This document shows positions 7,381 to 15,983 of a stretch of DNA of 38,279 nt, in pieces; position 1 is the first letter of the stretch; each line of letters opens with the position of its first letter. The position numbers and the translations under genes were made by a program. Origin of the DNA: a candidate division WWE3 bacterium (GTDB lineage: Bacteria; Patescibacteriota; WWE3; UBA101185; UBA10185); NCBI GenBank assembly GCA_945897985.1, contig CAMDGN010000006.1, positions 1 through 38,279 of the forward strand, in the 5' to 3' direction. A model generated the notes under the pieces. The model was not told the origin of the DNA and did no database searches. It was given only the letters and a program-made list of their open reading frames with translations.

Positions 7381-8637
7381 TTATTCTGTGATATAGACTG
7401 GCATTTCAACTTCTGCCCAATCGAAAAGTTCTTTGGCTTGGCCCTTTAAAACTTGAATGCACCCGCCTGTAGCTGGGCTTCCAATAGTTTCTGGATCTCT
7501 GGAGTAGATGATTCCGTTGTAGTCCATGTGATATGGGACTTCATGGAATCCAAAATAATAGGGACCATTGATGGTTCCAAGAGGTAGATACCACGGCATA
7601 TACCAACTATTAGTATATGAAATTGTCATTGGCACTTTATTTAGTACTTTGTAATTTCCAGCTGGGGTTTCCCAAGTTACACCTGTTGAAATTAATAAGG
7701 TTTTTTTCAACTCCCCATTCTCAAACAGGTAAGCCCTCTGTTGGGATTTATTTACTTCAACAAATTTAGGGTGCAGCGTGGTTCTTAAGGAAAAACTACC
7801 ACTTATCGGTAGAATAAAAGTTTTACTCGAGTTCTCCTCTGTTAGCCTGAATAGAAGGTAGTTAGCTAGTTTAGTTCCGGCAGCTTTGAAATTTATTTCG
7901 GTCGGGAATTTTCTAAGCTCGTTCTCCTTAATTAAATAGTTTTCAATTTTATTATTATTGATTTTTAGTACTTCTTTTTGGTTTTGGTACGTTTTGTCTA
8001 TAAATGATTCAATTACTGTTTTCGAGGCTGATATTTCCATTCTTCCAGCCTTAATGGTTAAAGGTGTAGCCAGAATCTGCTCTTTTAACTTAGTATTAGC
8101 ATTCTGATTTTGAGAGTCTTTAAATGTTTCCACGAATTTTGGGTAAATTCTTGGTTCTGCAAACGCAGATAAACTTTGATAATTTAGTTTGGAAAGGAAG
8201 TCTTTCTCATCCAATGTAATGCTTGAACTATCTCCTAGGGCGTAAAATTCGTTAGTTTCTAAATTAATATTGGGAGCATTTTTTAAATAATCGAATTCTT
8301 TATTAAGTTTATCCTTAAATTGTTCAAATTTTTTTCTATCAACAACTTGGTTTTTCTTATTATCAATAGATACCCCAATCTCAGAGAGGCTTAGCTTTAC
8401 ACTTTTCTGCGGATAATTTACATAGATACTTCTTGAGTTAATAAAACTTAATTCTTTTTCACTGATTGGGAAATAATTAAATTCACGCAGTTGCTTAACA
8501 AAAGCTAAATTATCGAAATAGCCGTTGAATTGATCTGTGTAAATTTGCAATTCGTTAGGTTTGTACGAGAAGTACAGAAATACAAAAGCAATTGCAATCA
8601 AAACAATAGATCTAGCTGTTTTATAAAAGGCAGGCAT
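7381..8637 (-). CDS. Membrane-anchored L,D-transpeptidase (YkuD domain) with altered HGC motif
   Basis: A cell-wall enzyme expected to form 3-3 peptidoglycan cross-links outside the membrane. From the ATG the N terminus is a signal anchor (about residues 8-27). A middle region with the motif VKLSLSEIGVSID resembles the PG_binding_4 domain, and the last 125 residues form a YkuD domain with FGFHEVPYH and GSPATGGCIQV. The catalytic Cys is kept, but the usual S/T-H-G-C-x-R reads T-G-G-C-I-Q, so the second conserved His and the Arg are replaced. A TTG start at 8673 would overlap the gyrB stop by 4 nt and add 12 residues; I prefer the ATG at 8637 because it gives a compact signal anchor and TAATAT ends 7 nt upstream. 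It partners functionally with the PBP gene at 32069. Confidence 0.87.
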   Translation of the reverse strand: MPAFYKTARSIVLIAIAFVFLYFSYKPNELQIYTDQFNGYFDNLAFVKQLREFNYFPISEKELSFINSRSIYVNYPQKSVKLSLSEIGVSIDNKKNQVVDRKKFEQFKDKLNKEFDYLKNAPNINLETNEFYALGDSSSITLDEKDFLSKLNYQSLSAFAEPRIYPKFVETFKDSQNQNANTKLKEQILATPLTIKAGRMEISASKTVIESFIDKTYQNQKEVLKINNNKIENYLIKENELRKFPTEINFKAAGTKLANYLLFRLTEENSSKTFILPISGSFSLRTTLHPKFVEVNKSQQRAYLFENGELKKTLLISTGVTWETPAGNYKVLNKVPMTISYTNSWYMPWYLPLGTINGPYYFGFHEVPYHMDYNGIIYSRDPETIGSPATGGCIQVLKGQAKELFDWAEVEMPVYITE

Positions 8638-8669
8638 TGCTTTTATATTAAAGAAAAGTGGATTTAATA

Positions 8670-10634
8670 TCAACCAGCTATATCGATGTTAGCTTTTTTG
8701 GCATTGGCTTGGATAAACTTCTTTCGAGGTAGAACTTCGTCACCCATTAGAACTGAGAAGACATTGTCAGCCCTGCTTGCGTCAGCGATTACAACTTGCT
8801 TTAATCTTCTGGTTTTTGGGTTCATAGTGGTCTCCCATAACTCATCGGCATTCATTTCCCCAAGTCCTTTAAACCTTTGAGTGATTATCTTTTTATCTGA
8901 GTTTTCTTTCATGAAGATATCCCTATCCGAGTCAGTGAAAAGATATTTTTTATTCTTTCCCCAAGTGGCTTTGTATAGAGGTGGGACAGCAACATAGACA
9001 TGCCCATTATCAAGCAAGGGCCTCATATGCCTAAAGAAGAAGGTTAGATAAAGAGTCATAATGTGAGACCCGTCGATATCGGCATCAGACATGATCACGA
9101 TTTTTCCATATCTTAATTTATCTGGGTTGTAATGATCTCCAATTCCAGCCCCGATGGCTACAATTAGCATTTTGAATTTTTCTGAAGAAACAACTTTATC
9201 AAGTCTCTCACCTTCAGTGTTATTAACCTTACCAAAAATTGGCAAGATGGCTTGGGTTTTTCTGTCTCTTCCCTGCTTTGCAGAACCGCCCGCAGAGTCT
9301 CCCTCAACAATAAATATTTCAGTTTTTTTGCTATCTTTTTCAGAACAGTCTGCAAGTTTTCCAGGTAGAACTCCCCCACCTTCAAGAGCTGTTTTTCTGA
9401 TTACAGTTTCTCTGGCAGCTTTAGCGGCCATTCTAGCTTTCATCGCTAGGATGTTTTTCTCAAGGATTGCTTTAGCTTCTTTTGGATTTTCTTCGAAGAA
9501 ATCATTGATTGCTGATTTTGTAATTTGCTCAACTAAAGGTCTAACAAACGAATTTCCAAGTTTATTTTTGGTTTGTCCTTCGAATTGAAGTTCTTCTGAT
9601 TGAAGTTTAACTGAGATAACTGCTGTTAATCCCTCGTTAATGTCATCAGGTGTTAGAGCTTCCGCTTCTTTTAAATAACCTTGCTTTTTAGCATAGTCAT
9701 TAATTGATCTAGTTAATGCGGTTTTGAAACCTGTTAAGTGAGATCCACCTTCAGCAGTTTTAATGTGGTTTGCGAAACTTAGAAAGTTATCGGTATAAGT
9801 ATCATTGTATTGGAATGCAGCTTCAACATAAAGTTCGTCTGTAGATTTCAAAATATAAAATGGTGTTTGATTGATTAGTTTTTTATTTCTATTTAAACTC
9901 TTTAAGAACGTTTTAACGCCTCCTTCGAAGTAGTAGGTATAGTATCTATCAGTCCTGTGATCAATAATTTCAAATTTAACTTTAGCTGTTAGATAGGCGT
10001 ATTCTCTAAGTTGACTTTCAAAATGTTCGTATTTGAAATCAGTTGTGTCGAAAATAGTTTTATCAGGTTTGAATTGAACAATTGTTCCTGAAGTGTAATC
10101 CCAATCGGAAGGTTTTAATGGGTTTTCAACTCCCTTAAGAAGAGTCTCCCCTTCTTTGTAAGGCCTAACTGGTCCTATGACATTTCCACCGTCCTTAAAT
10201 TCTTGTATTACAGTTTCTCCGTTTCTTCGGGAAACAACTCTACAGTATTCAGATAATGCATTAACAACAGAAGCACCTACTCCGTGAAGACCTGAGGAAA
10301 CTTTGTATCCCCCACCTCCAAATTTTCCTCCTCCGTGTAATACGGTGAAAGCAATTTCAAGTCCAGTTTTGTTGTATTTTTTATTTAAGTCAAATGGAAT
10401 TCCTCTTCCGTTATCATAAATTGCAACAGACCCATCTTTAAAGAAAACTAGTTTGATATGGTTTGCATATCCAGCCAAAGCTTCATCCATGGAATTATTG
10501 ACTATTTCTGTAATACAGTGGTGAAGACCTGTTTGACCAGTCGACCCAATGTACATTCCAGGTCGTTTTCGGACTGCTTCTAAACCTTCTAAAATTTGGA
10601 TTGATTCGGATGAATAATTATTATTGGAACTCAT
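8670..10634 (-). CDS. gyrB: DNA gyrase subunit B
   Basis: The ATPase subunit of gyrase. The GHKL ATPase region is complete: RKRPGMYIGS, EIVNNSMDEALAG, YDNGRGIPFD and HGVGASVVNALS. The TOPRIM domain has EGDSAGGSAKQGRDRK (Glu444 is the metal ligand) and the Asp pair in MSDADIDGSH, and the C terminus ends in the QRFKGLGEMNADELWETTM tail. At 654 residues it is the short form, without the insert of proteobacterial GyrB. At the position of E. coli Lys447 the motif ILPIFGKVNN has Phe467 in place of the usual Lys or Arg. It sits 30 nt downstream of holB, with TATAAT in the gap; the next gene is the L,D-transpeptidase. It is separate from gyrA, which is common. Confidence 0.98.
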   Translation of the reverse strand: MSSNNNYSSESIQILEGLEAVRKRPGMYIGSTGQTGLHHCITEIVNNSMDEALAGYANHIKLVFFKDGSVAIYDNGRGIPFDLNKKYNKTGLEIAFTVLHGGGKFGGGGYKVSSGLHGVGASVVNALSEYCRVVSRRNGETVIQEFKDGGNVIGPVRPYKEGETLLKGVENPLKPSDWDYTSGTIVQFKPDKTIFDTTDFKYEHFESQLREYAYLTAKVKFEIIDHRTDRYYTYYFEGGVKTFLKSLNRNKKLINQTPFYILKSTDELYVEAAFQYNDTYTDNFLSFANHIKTAEGGSHLTGFKTALTRSINDYAKKQGYLKEAEALTPDDINEGLTAVISVKLQSEELQFEGQTKNKLGNSFVRPLVEQITKSAINDFFEENPKEAKAILEKNILAMKARMAAKAARETVIRKTALEGGGVLPGKLADCSEKDSKKTEIFIVEGDSAGGSAKQGRDRKTQAILPIFGKVNNTEGERLDKVVSSEKFKMLIVAIGAGIGDHYNPDKLRYGKIVIMSDADIDGSHIMTLYLTFFFRHMRPLLDNGHVYVAVPPLYKATWGKNKKYLFTDSDRDIFMKENSDKKIITQRFKGLGEMNADELWETTMNPKTRRLKQVVIADASRADNVFSVLMGDEVLPRKKFIQANAKKANIDIAG

Positions 10635-10645
10635 ATTACTTAGCC

Positions 10646-10651
10646 ATTATA
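10646..10651 (-). promoter_or_regulatory. -10 box before gyrB
   Basis: A perfect TATAAT on the minus strand lies in the 30-nt gap between holB and gyrB, 11 nt before the gyrB ATG. No Shine-Dalgarno is present, so any leader from here would be about 4-5 nt. The -35 region falls in the 3' end of holB and has no clear match. Confidence 0.45.
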
Positions 10652-10664
10652 CATTTTTCTAATT

Positions 10665-11291
10665 TTATTTGAAGTTGATAACTAGATTTTCTAAAGCCAA
10701 CCTCGTGTTTAGGTTGAATTTAGACAGGTTTTCGATGGTTGAGATTAGTAAGTTAAGGTTTTCTGATCCCATCTTATTTTCTGAATTTTTGAGTGTTTTG
10801 AGGATATTTGTGAGGTAATCCAATATCTCTTCCTTATCCTGTTTGGATAGGGTTTCCATATAATCAAATCTCTCAGCTAAAGTCATTTTTAAGAAATCTG
10901 ATTCCACAATGGTTTTTTCTTCTCCTTTTAATTTTATTTTGGCGCATCTTGATAGAATTGTAGGAAGAAAAGACTCAATAGAGTTTCCTTCAAGAAAAAT
11001 CTGAGCGTACTCTGGAGGTTCTTCTAAAATTTTAAGAAGTGAGTTTTGAGCTTCAGTTGTTAGAAGATTGGCTTCTTTAATTACAACAATTTTTATTCTT
11101 CCTAACGGTTTAATTTTAAGAAAATTTGAGATAGGCCTGACTTCCTCAATTCCGATACTTTTTTTAGTTTTAGTCCTCTCAATTATTCTAAGATCTGGAT
11201 TATGTTCCCATTTAAAATTAGCTAAGGATTTTTTAATTTCCTCTACCCTACTCTCGCTATTTGATCCATAAATTAATGTCGAAATACTCAT
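10665..11291 (-). CDS. holB: DNA polymerase III delta-prime-like clamp-loader subunit, short form
   Basis: A clamp-loader AAA+ subunit. The core helices and sensor region are unmistakable: IKPLGRIKIVVIKEANLL is followed by TTEAQNSLLKILEEPP and the SRC motif in TILSRCAKIKL. At 208 residues it is much shorter than E. coli HolB (334). The N-terminal Walker A is degenerate (LIYGSNSESRVEEI in place of GxxGxGKT), as expected of an ATP-inactive delta-prime, and no zinc-binding cysteines are seen. The C-terminal collar domain is reduced. It is divergent from pilB with only 32 nt between the two start codons. It lies upstream of gyrB on the same strand, an association of replication genes. Confidence 0.87.
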   Translation of the reverse strand: MSISTLIYGSNSESRVEEIKKSLANFKWEHNPDLRIIERTKTKKSIGIEEVRPISNFLKIKPLGRIKIVVIKEANLLTTEAQNSLLKILEEPPEYAQIFLEGNSIESFLPTILSRCAKIKLKGEEKTIVESDFLKMTLAERFDYMETLSKQDKEEILDYLTNILKTLKNSENKMGSENLNLLISTIENLSKFNLNTRLALENLVINFK

Positions 11292-11310
11292 AAAAATTTT
11301 TATTAAATGT

Positions 11311-11316
11311 TATTAT
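11311..11316 (+). promoter_or_regulatory. -10 box of pilB, leaderless register
   Basis: TATTAT is followed by 7 nt (TTTATTA) and then the pilB ATG at 11324; there is no Shine-Dalgarno. The -35 position would lie inside the divergent holB start and is not conserved. The whole 32-nt divergent gap 11292-11323 is A/T except one G. Confidence 0.45.
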
Positions 11317-11323
11317 TTTATTA

Positions 11324-13099
11324 ATGCCTGCAACTTTTAGTAATTATAAATCAATAGAAGAGATTCTTTTAGATTTAGGTAAAATCACACAACAACAACT
11401 AGAAGCAATTAGAATTACCAGTGTAAATACTGGTCAATCTACCAAAGATACTATTAGAGATGGCAATTACATCACAGCTGAAGATTATGCACTCGCCTAT
11501 TCTAAAGCATACAACGTTGAATACGTATCGTTAAAAGGAAAGAAAATTGACCCCGCGCTGTTTGACGTGCTCCCTCTAGATTATATTAAAAAATACGAAG
11601 CAGTTCCATTTAATAGAACATCTGAAGTTCTTCAAGTTGCGATGACTGATCCAGTTAATCTGGAAGTTATCGAGTTCATTGAAAGAAAAGCTGGATTAAA
11701 GGTCATCGCTTATGTAACAACCAAAGCAGACATCTCCGCTGTCTTAGAAGAAGGAAAGACTAAGACACTTTCGGAAGATGTAACTAAAGCTCTACAAGAG
11801 ATTTCGACAACTACGGAAGCTTTAAAAATTGACGGTAGTGGTACGTTAACCAAAGACGACGCAATCTTAAAAGATGCTCCTGTAGCAAGAATTGTTGGAA
11901 TGATCATTGAAACTGCTGTTAAACTCGGTGCTTCTGATATTCATTTAGAACCTGCTGAAGAAACAGTTAGACTAAGATATAGAATCGACGGGGTTTTAGA
12001 AGAAAGAAGAACCTTCCCCAAAGAAATGTCGGATACAATTGCCGCCAGAATCAAAGTTCTTTCGGGACTTAAAATTGATGAGAAAAGAATTCCTCAGGAC
12101 GGTAGATTCAAAGTTCAAGTTGGTGAAGCGTTTACCGACCTCAGAGTCTCTACGCTCCCGACAGTTTATGGCGAGAAAATTGTTATTAGGCTTCTTAAAG
12201 AAGAATCTACAGTTTACACTTTTCAAGAGCTTGGAATGAGGGGTTTAACAATTAGAAGATTTGAGGAAACATTACTCAGGCCAGTCGGAATGTTACTTGT
12301 AACTGGTCCAACAGGTTCAGGTAAAACAGTGACACTTGCCTCTGCTCTTCAAAAATTAAATACTTCTAAGGTTAATATTGTGACCATTGAGGATCCTGTA
12401 GAAATTAGAGTTAAAGGCGTAAATCAAGTTCAGGTTAATGTTAAAGCTGGGTTAACTTTTGCCTCTGCCTTAAGATCATTTCTTAGACAGGATCCAAACA
12501 TCGTCATGGTTGGAGAAATTAGAGATGAGGAAACAGCCGCTCTAGGTATTCAAGCTGCGCTAACAGGCCACATGGTTCTTTCCACTCTGCATACTAATTC
12601 ATCGGCCGGGGCTATACCTAGATTATTAGATATGAAAGTAGAAAATTACTTACTCTCCTCTACTCTAAATGGAATCTTGGCTCAAAGATTAATTAGAAAA
12701 CTTTGTTCTAACTGCAGAGAGGAATATGACGCTCCAGAAGATATAAAAACCATGATTAAAGAAGCTCTTAAAGAGATTCAAACTAGCCAAGTTATTGAGA
12801 GTAAGGACAAGGGTGTTTATGAAGCTGTACAACAAGTAGAAGCTGGAAATTTTAAATTATATCGACCTGTTGGTTGTGATAAATGTAACAACATTGGTTA
12901 CAAAGGTCGAGTTGGAATTTTTGAATTCCTACAAATCACTCCTGAAATTTCTAAAGCTACACTTGAGAAAAGATCTTCCCAAGAAATTGAAATTATTGCT
13001 AAAAATGAAGGAATGCTTACCTTACTACAAGATGGATTTTTGAAATGTATTGACGGTACCACTAACCTTTCTGAAGTATTAAGGGTCGCTTACGAGTAA
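11324..13099 (+). CDS. pilB: Type IV pilus extension ATPase PilB
   Basis: The cytoplasmic hexameric motor that drives pilus assembly. The N-terminal T2SSE_N-type domain covers about residues 1-150. The ATPase core has Walker A GPTGSGKT at 328-335, the Asp box (VTIEDPVEIRVKG), Walker B with GEIRDEET from 397, and the His box (GHMVLSTLHTNSS). The tetracysteine metal-binding motif that separates PilB/GspE from PilT is present: Cys461, Cys464, Cys518 and Cys521. At 591 residues it is the normal length. It opens the pilus locus and is followed by pilT and pilC. The start is the ATG at 11324 with no Shine-Dalgarno and TATTAT 7 nt upstream. Confidence 0.97.
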   Translation: MPATFSNYKSIEEILLDLGKITQQQLEAIRITSVNTGQSTKDTIRDGNYITAEDYALAYSKAYNVEYVSLKGKKIDPALFDVLPLDYIKKYEAVPFNRTSEVLQVAMTDPVNLEVIEFIERKAGLKVIAYVTTKADISAVLEEGKTKTLSEDVTKALQEISTTTEALKIDGSGTLTKDDAILKDAPVARIVGMIIETAVKLGASDIHLEPAEETVRLRYRIDGVLEERRTFPKEMSDTIAARIKVLSGLKIDEKRIPQDGRFKVQVGEAFTDLRVSTLPTVYGEKIVIRLLKEESTVYTFQELGMRGLTIRRFEETLLRPVGMLLVTGPTGSGKTVTLASALQKLNTSKVNIVTIEDPVEIRVKGVNQVQVNVKAGLTFASALRSFLRQDPNIVMVGEIRDEETAALGIQAALTGHMVLSTLHTNSSAGAIPRLLDMKVENYLLSSTLNGILAQRLIRKLCSNCREEYDAPEDIKTMIKEALKEIQTSQVIESKDKGVYEAVQQVEAGNFKLYRPVGCDKCNNIGYKGRVGIFEFLQITPEISKATLEKRSSQEIEIIAKNEGMLTLLQDGFLKCIDGTTNLSEVLRVAYE

Positions 13100-13104
13100 C
13101 TTGG

Positions 13105-13133
13105 TTGCAAATCGTAAATAATTTAACTATATT
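13105..13133 (+). promoter_or_regulatory. Leaderless-type promoter of pilT
   Basis: TTGCAA (13105-13110), a spacer of exactly 17 nt, and TATATT (13128-13133) are followed by 6 nt and the pilT ATG at 13140. It sits in the 40-nt gap after pilB, so pilT can be made independently of pilB. Confidence 0.65.
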
Positions 13134-13139
13134 TAATGT

Positions 13140-14204
13140 ATGCCTTTTAATTTAAAAGAAATAATTGACGCAGTTGTGAATGATGGAGCTTCGGACTTAC
13201 ATTTTTCTGTAGGTCTTCCTCCCCTATTTAGAGTTAAGAAGCAGTTAGTAACTAAAGAAGGTTACACAGCTCTTACAACTGATGACATAAATTATTTTCT
13301 GTCTCAAATTCTTTCTGAAGAGCAAAGAAAACTTTTTGAAATAAACAAGGAATTATTCATGTCAGTTAATTTTGGAAATAACGTTAGGTTCAGGGTTACG
13401 GTGTTTAACACCAAAGGCGGGTATCCGGCTGTTGCGTTACGAACTATTCCCTTCCATAGTCCTGATTTAGACAAATTAAATCTTCCTCCAATTGTTAAAA
13501 AAGCTGCAGATTTCAAGCAAGGCTTGATTTTAGTAACTGGTCCAACAGGTCAAGGAAAATCAACAACAATTGCAGGAATTATTGAAAAAATAAACGAAGT
13601 AAGAAACGAGCACATCGTTACTATAGAAGACCCAATCGAATTCTTATTCGAATCAAAAAAAAGTTTCATTCAACAAATGGAAGTTTCGATAGACACCTTA
13701 TCCTGGAATTCGTCATTAAAATCAATTTCTAGAGTTGATCCGGATGTTGTCATGGTTGGTGAAATTAATGATACTGAATCATTACTAACCGCCTTAAACT
13801 TAGCTGAAACTGGTCACTTAGTTCTTTCAACCTTGCATACCAACTCAGCCTCACAGACCGTTGATAGAGTAATATCTTCATTCCCTGAGGCCATGCAGTC
13901 TCAAGTTCGAAACCAACTTTCCCTAGTTTTAGAAATGGTTATTTCTCAAAGACTGGTTGAAACAATTGACGGGGATATTCTTCCGGCTTGTGAAGTTTTA
14001 ATTTCAAATTCAGCCACTAGAAATTTAATTCGAGAAAATAAAATTTATGCAATTGATAATATTATTGCAACATCGGCTAATCTTGGAATGATCACACTAG
14101 ACTCTTCTCTAGCTGAACTTGTTAATTCTGGAAAAGTAAGCTTAAACAATGCAATTAGGTATTCTCTATCACCTGAGAACTTAACACGAATGGTCAAAAA
14201 ATAA
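13140..14204 (+). CDS. pilT: Type IV pilus retraction ATPase PilT
   Basis: The motor thought to depolymerise the pilus, giving twitching or DNA uptake. It has the N-terminal PilT PAS-like domain (GASDLHFSVGLPPLFRV), Walker A GPTGQGKST at 134-142, the Asp box (VTIEDPIEF), a Walker B region with GEIND at 207-211, and the His box (GHLVLSTLHTNSA). The PilB-type tetracysteines are absent, and 354 residues is the usual PilT length. Several normally conserved residues differ: GE(M/L)RD is GEIND and the LRxALRxDPD segment is LKSISRVDPD. The last codon overlaps the pilC start by one base (TAATG). It might be a PilU-like paralogue, but no other PilT is in the window. Confidence 0.93.
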   Translation: MPFNLKEIIDAVVNDGASDLHFSVGLPPLFRVKKQLVTKEGYTALTTDDINYFLSQILSEEQRKLFEINKELFMSVNFGNNVRFRVTVFNTKGGYPAVALRTIPFHSPDLDKLNLPPIVKKAADFKQGLILVTGPTGQGKSTTIAGIIEKINEVRNEHIVTIEDPIEFLFESKKSFIQQMEVSIDTLSWNSSLKSISRVDPDVVMVGEINDTESLLTALNLAETGHLVLSTLHTNSASQTVDRVISSFPEAMQSQVRNQLSLVLEMVISQRLVETIDGDILPACEVLISNSATRNLIRENKIYAIDNIIATSANLGMITLDSSLAELVNSGKVSLNNAIRYSLSPENLTRMVKK

Positions 14205-15412
14205 TGGCAATCTTTACTTTCTCGGCAAAAGATAATTTAGGCGCATCTAAATTTGGAACAGTTGAAGCCAATGATAGAGACTCAGCTTTACAACTTTTAA
14301 AAAACCAAAATTTGGTCGTGATTTCAATTCAAGAAAAGCAAGCCTCTTTTGCGGATAAACTTTTTAAATTTGGAGGTGTTTCTGAGGATGAGGTTACAAC
14401 TTTCACTCGTGAATTCTCCGTTATGATTTCTTCGGGTCTTCCAATTAACAAAGCTTTAAATATCTGCGTTAATCAGTTTGAAGGTAAGAACTTTAAAGAG
14501 GTTTTACTTGAAATCTCCAAAGACATTGATTCCGGTACTTCTCTTTCTGGTGCGTTTGCCAGATTTCCAGATGTATTTGACACATCCTATATTTCATTAG
14601 TTAGAGCTGGAGAATCATCTGGAAAATTAGAAGTTGTTTTAAAAAGATTAGCTGAATCTTACGAGGCAATCAGAGACTTAAAATCCAGGCTTAAAGCTGC
14701 TCTTATCTACCCAGCCATTGTACTTGTAGTTATGTTTTTAGTAATTCTAGTTTTGGTTGTGTATGTGATTCCAAAACTTACTGAGATTTTTGTATCAATA
14801 AATCAACCCCTTCCTTGGCATACTCAATTTTTAGTAAATGTTTCTTCATTTGTAACATCCTTTTGGTATTTATTGTTTGCAATTGTACTCGCTTTATTTT
14901 TTGGAATTAGATACTACCTCTCAACAATCGAGGGTCAAATGATGCTTTCAACTTTAATTTATAAAATTCCTGTAATTGGAAAAGTTGTTAAACAAACTGA
15001 ACTTGCAAATTATATGAGAACTTTAGCTCTTCTTGTTTCTGCAGGTGTTCAAATTACTGAAGCACTAATTATTGTTTCTAAAGTTTCAAATAATCCTCAA
15101 TTATCAAAAGCTTCAATCGAAGCATCTAAGTTTGTTGAAAAAGGAAATGCTCTTTCTGATTACTTAAGATCAAATACTTTTTTTGATCCAATCATTTCTT
15201 CGATGGCAAAAATTGGAGAAGAAACTGGTCAGATGGATGAACTTCTCTATAAAGTTGCAGATAATTACTCAAACGAATCCTCTTATGCAATTAAGGGGTT
15301 GTCAGCTTCCCTAGAACCTATTATATTAGTTATTCTAGGTATTTCAGTAGGTAGTATAGTTTTATCTGTGATCACTCCAATCTATGGTTTGATTGGTAAT
15401 TTATCACAGTAA
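14204..15412 (+). CDS. pilC: Type IV pilus inner-membrane platform protein PilC
   Basis: The polytopic platform protein that couples PilB and PilT to the growing pilus. Two T2SSF domains can be seen: the first around residues 68-190 (TREFSVMISSGLPINKAL, then SLVRAGESSGKLEVVL) and its repeat at about 270-395 (MRTLALLVSAGVQITEAL, then AKIGEETGQMDELLYKVA). Three hydrophobic segments lie near 168-190, 217-233 and the C-terminal end (LVILGISVGSIVLSV). At 402 residues it is full length. The ATG overlaps the pilT stop (TAATG), so translation is coupled. Confidence 0.96.
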   Translation: MAIFTFSAKDNLGASKFGTVEANDRDSALQLLKNQNLVVISIQEKQASFADKLFKFGGVSEDEVTTFTREFSVMISSGLPINKALNICVNQFEGKNFKEVLLEISKDIDSGTSLSGAFARFPDVFDTSYISLVRAGESSGKLEVVLKRLAESYEAIRDLKSRLKAALIYPAIVLVVMFLVILVLVVYVIPKLTEIFVSINQPLPWHTQFLVNVSSFVTSFWYLLFAIVLALFFGIRYYLSTIEGQMMLSTLIYKIPVIGKVVKQTELANYMRTLALLVSAGVQITEALIIVSKVSNNPQLSKASIEASKFVEKGNALSDYLRSNTFFDPIISSMAKIGEETGQMDELLYKVADNYSNESSYAIKGLSASLEPIILVILGISVGSIVLSVITPIYGLIGNLSQ

Positions 15413-15429
15413 GAAAGGAAATAAAAAAA

Positions 15430-15975
15430 ATGAAAAATAATAACAAAGGTTTTACATTGATCGAGTTAGTTATCGTAATTGCAATTATTGCTGTTCTTGG
15501 TACAGCAGTATTCTTAAACATTAGGCCAGGAGAAATTTTAGCTAATTCTAGGAATGCAACTAGAAAATCAGACGTACAAAATTTAGTTAACGCAATTAAC
15601 AAAGGTCTTGTTAGTGGGGATATAGCTCTAATCTCATCAAACGGTTGGAAATCTTCTGCTGATGCAAGTGCAAGTTTTGTAGTAACTGGAACAGGTTTTG
15701 TACCTTTTAATCAGGTTATTGCAAATGGAACAGCTAAATTAGATTTAAACAAGCTTCCATCCGATCCACTAAATGGAAACGCAATCGCAAATATTGGCGA
15801 TGTGGTTCAAAAAGTAGCTGGGACAGCTACCTATAAAGTTGCTTATTGCTCAGATGGTAAGGATTTTGAAGTTGAAGTTTACTTAGAAAATGATACTAAA
15901 AATGAAATGATTAATGATGGTGGTAATAATCCTACTGCTTACGAAGTTGGTTCTAATGTATTAGTTTGCCAATAA
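15430..15975 (+). CDS. Type IV prepilin, likely major pilin
   Basis: A class III leader peptide (MKNNNKG) is cut by PilD before FTLIELVIVIAIIAVL, which keeps Glu at position +5 of the mature protein. The mature pilin is about 174 residues with a C-terminal globular domain; two Cys near the end (AYCSDGK and the penultimate residue) could form the C-terminal disulfide loop. AAAGGAA at 15414-15420 is a clear Shine-Dalgarno 9 nt before the ATG, unlike most other genes in this locus. It lies between pilC and pilD and is followed by a terminator-like hairpin, which favours a role as the abundant major pilin. This role is inferred from position and signals. Confidence 0.92.
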   Translation: MKNNNKGFTLIELVIVIAIIAVLGTAVFLNIRPGEILANSRNATRKSDVQNLVNAINKGLVSGDIALISSNGWKSSADASASFVVTGTGFVPFNQVIANGTAKLDLNKLPSDPLNGNAIANIGDVVQKVAGTATYKVAYCSDGKDFEVEVYLENDTKNEMINDGGNNPTAYEVGSNVLVCQ

Positions 15976-15983
15976 ACTATCTC

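Noticed and set aside
8638-8673. TTG start for the L,D-transpeptidase overlapping the gyrB stop by 4 nt
   Set aside because: It adds 12 residues before the signal anchor. The ATG at 8637 has a -10-like TAATAT 7 nt upstream and gives a normal anchor. The TTG remains possible by coupling.
9154-9588. 144-codon plus-strand open frame opposite gyrB
   Set aside because: A shadow of gyrB, one of the most conserved genes; the translation is low-complexity Ser/Ala/Leu-rich.
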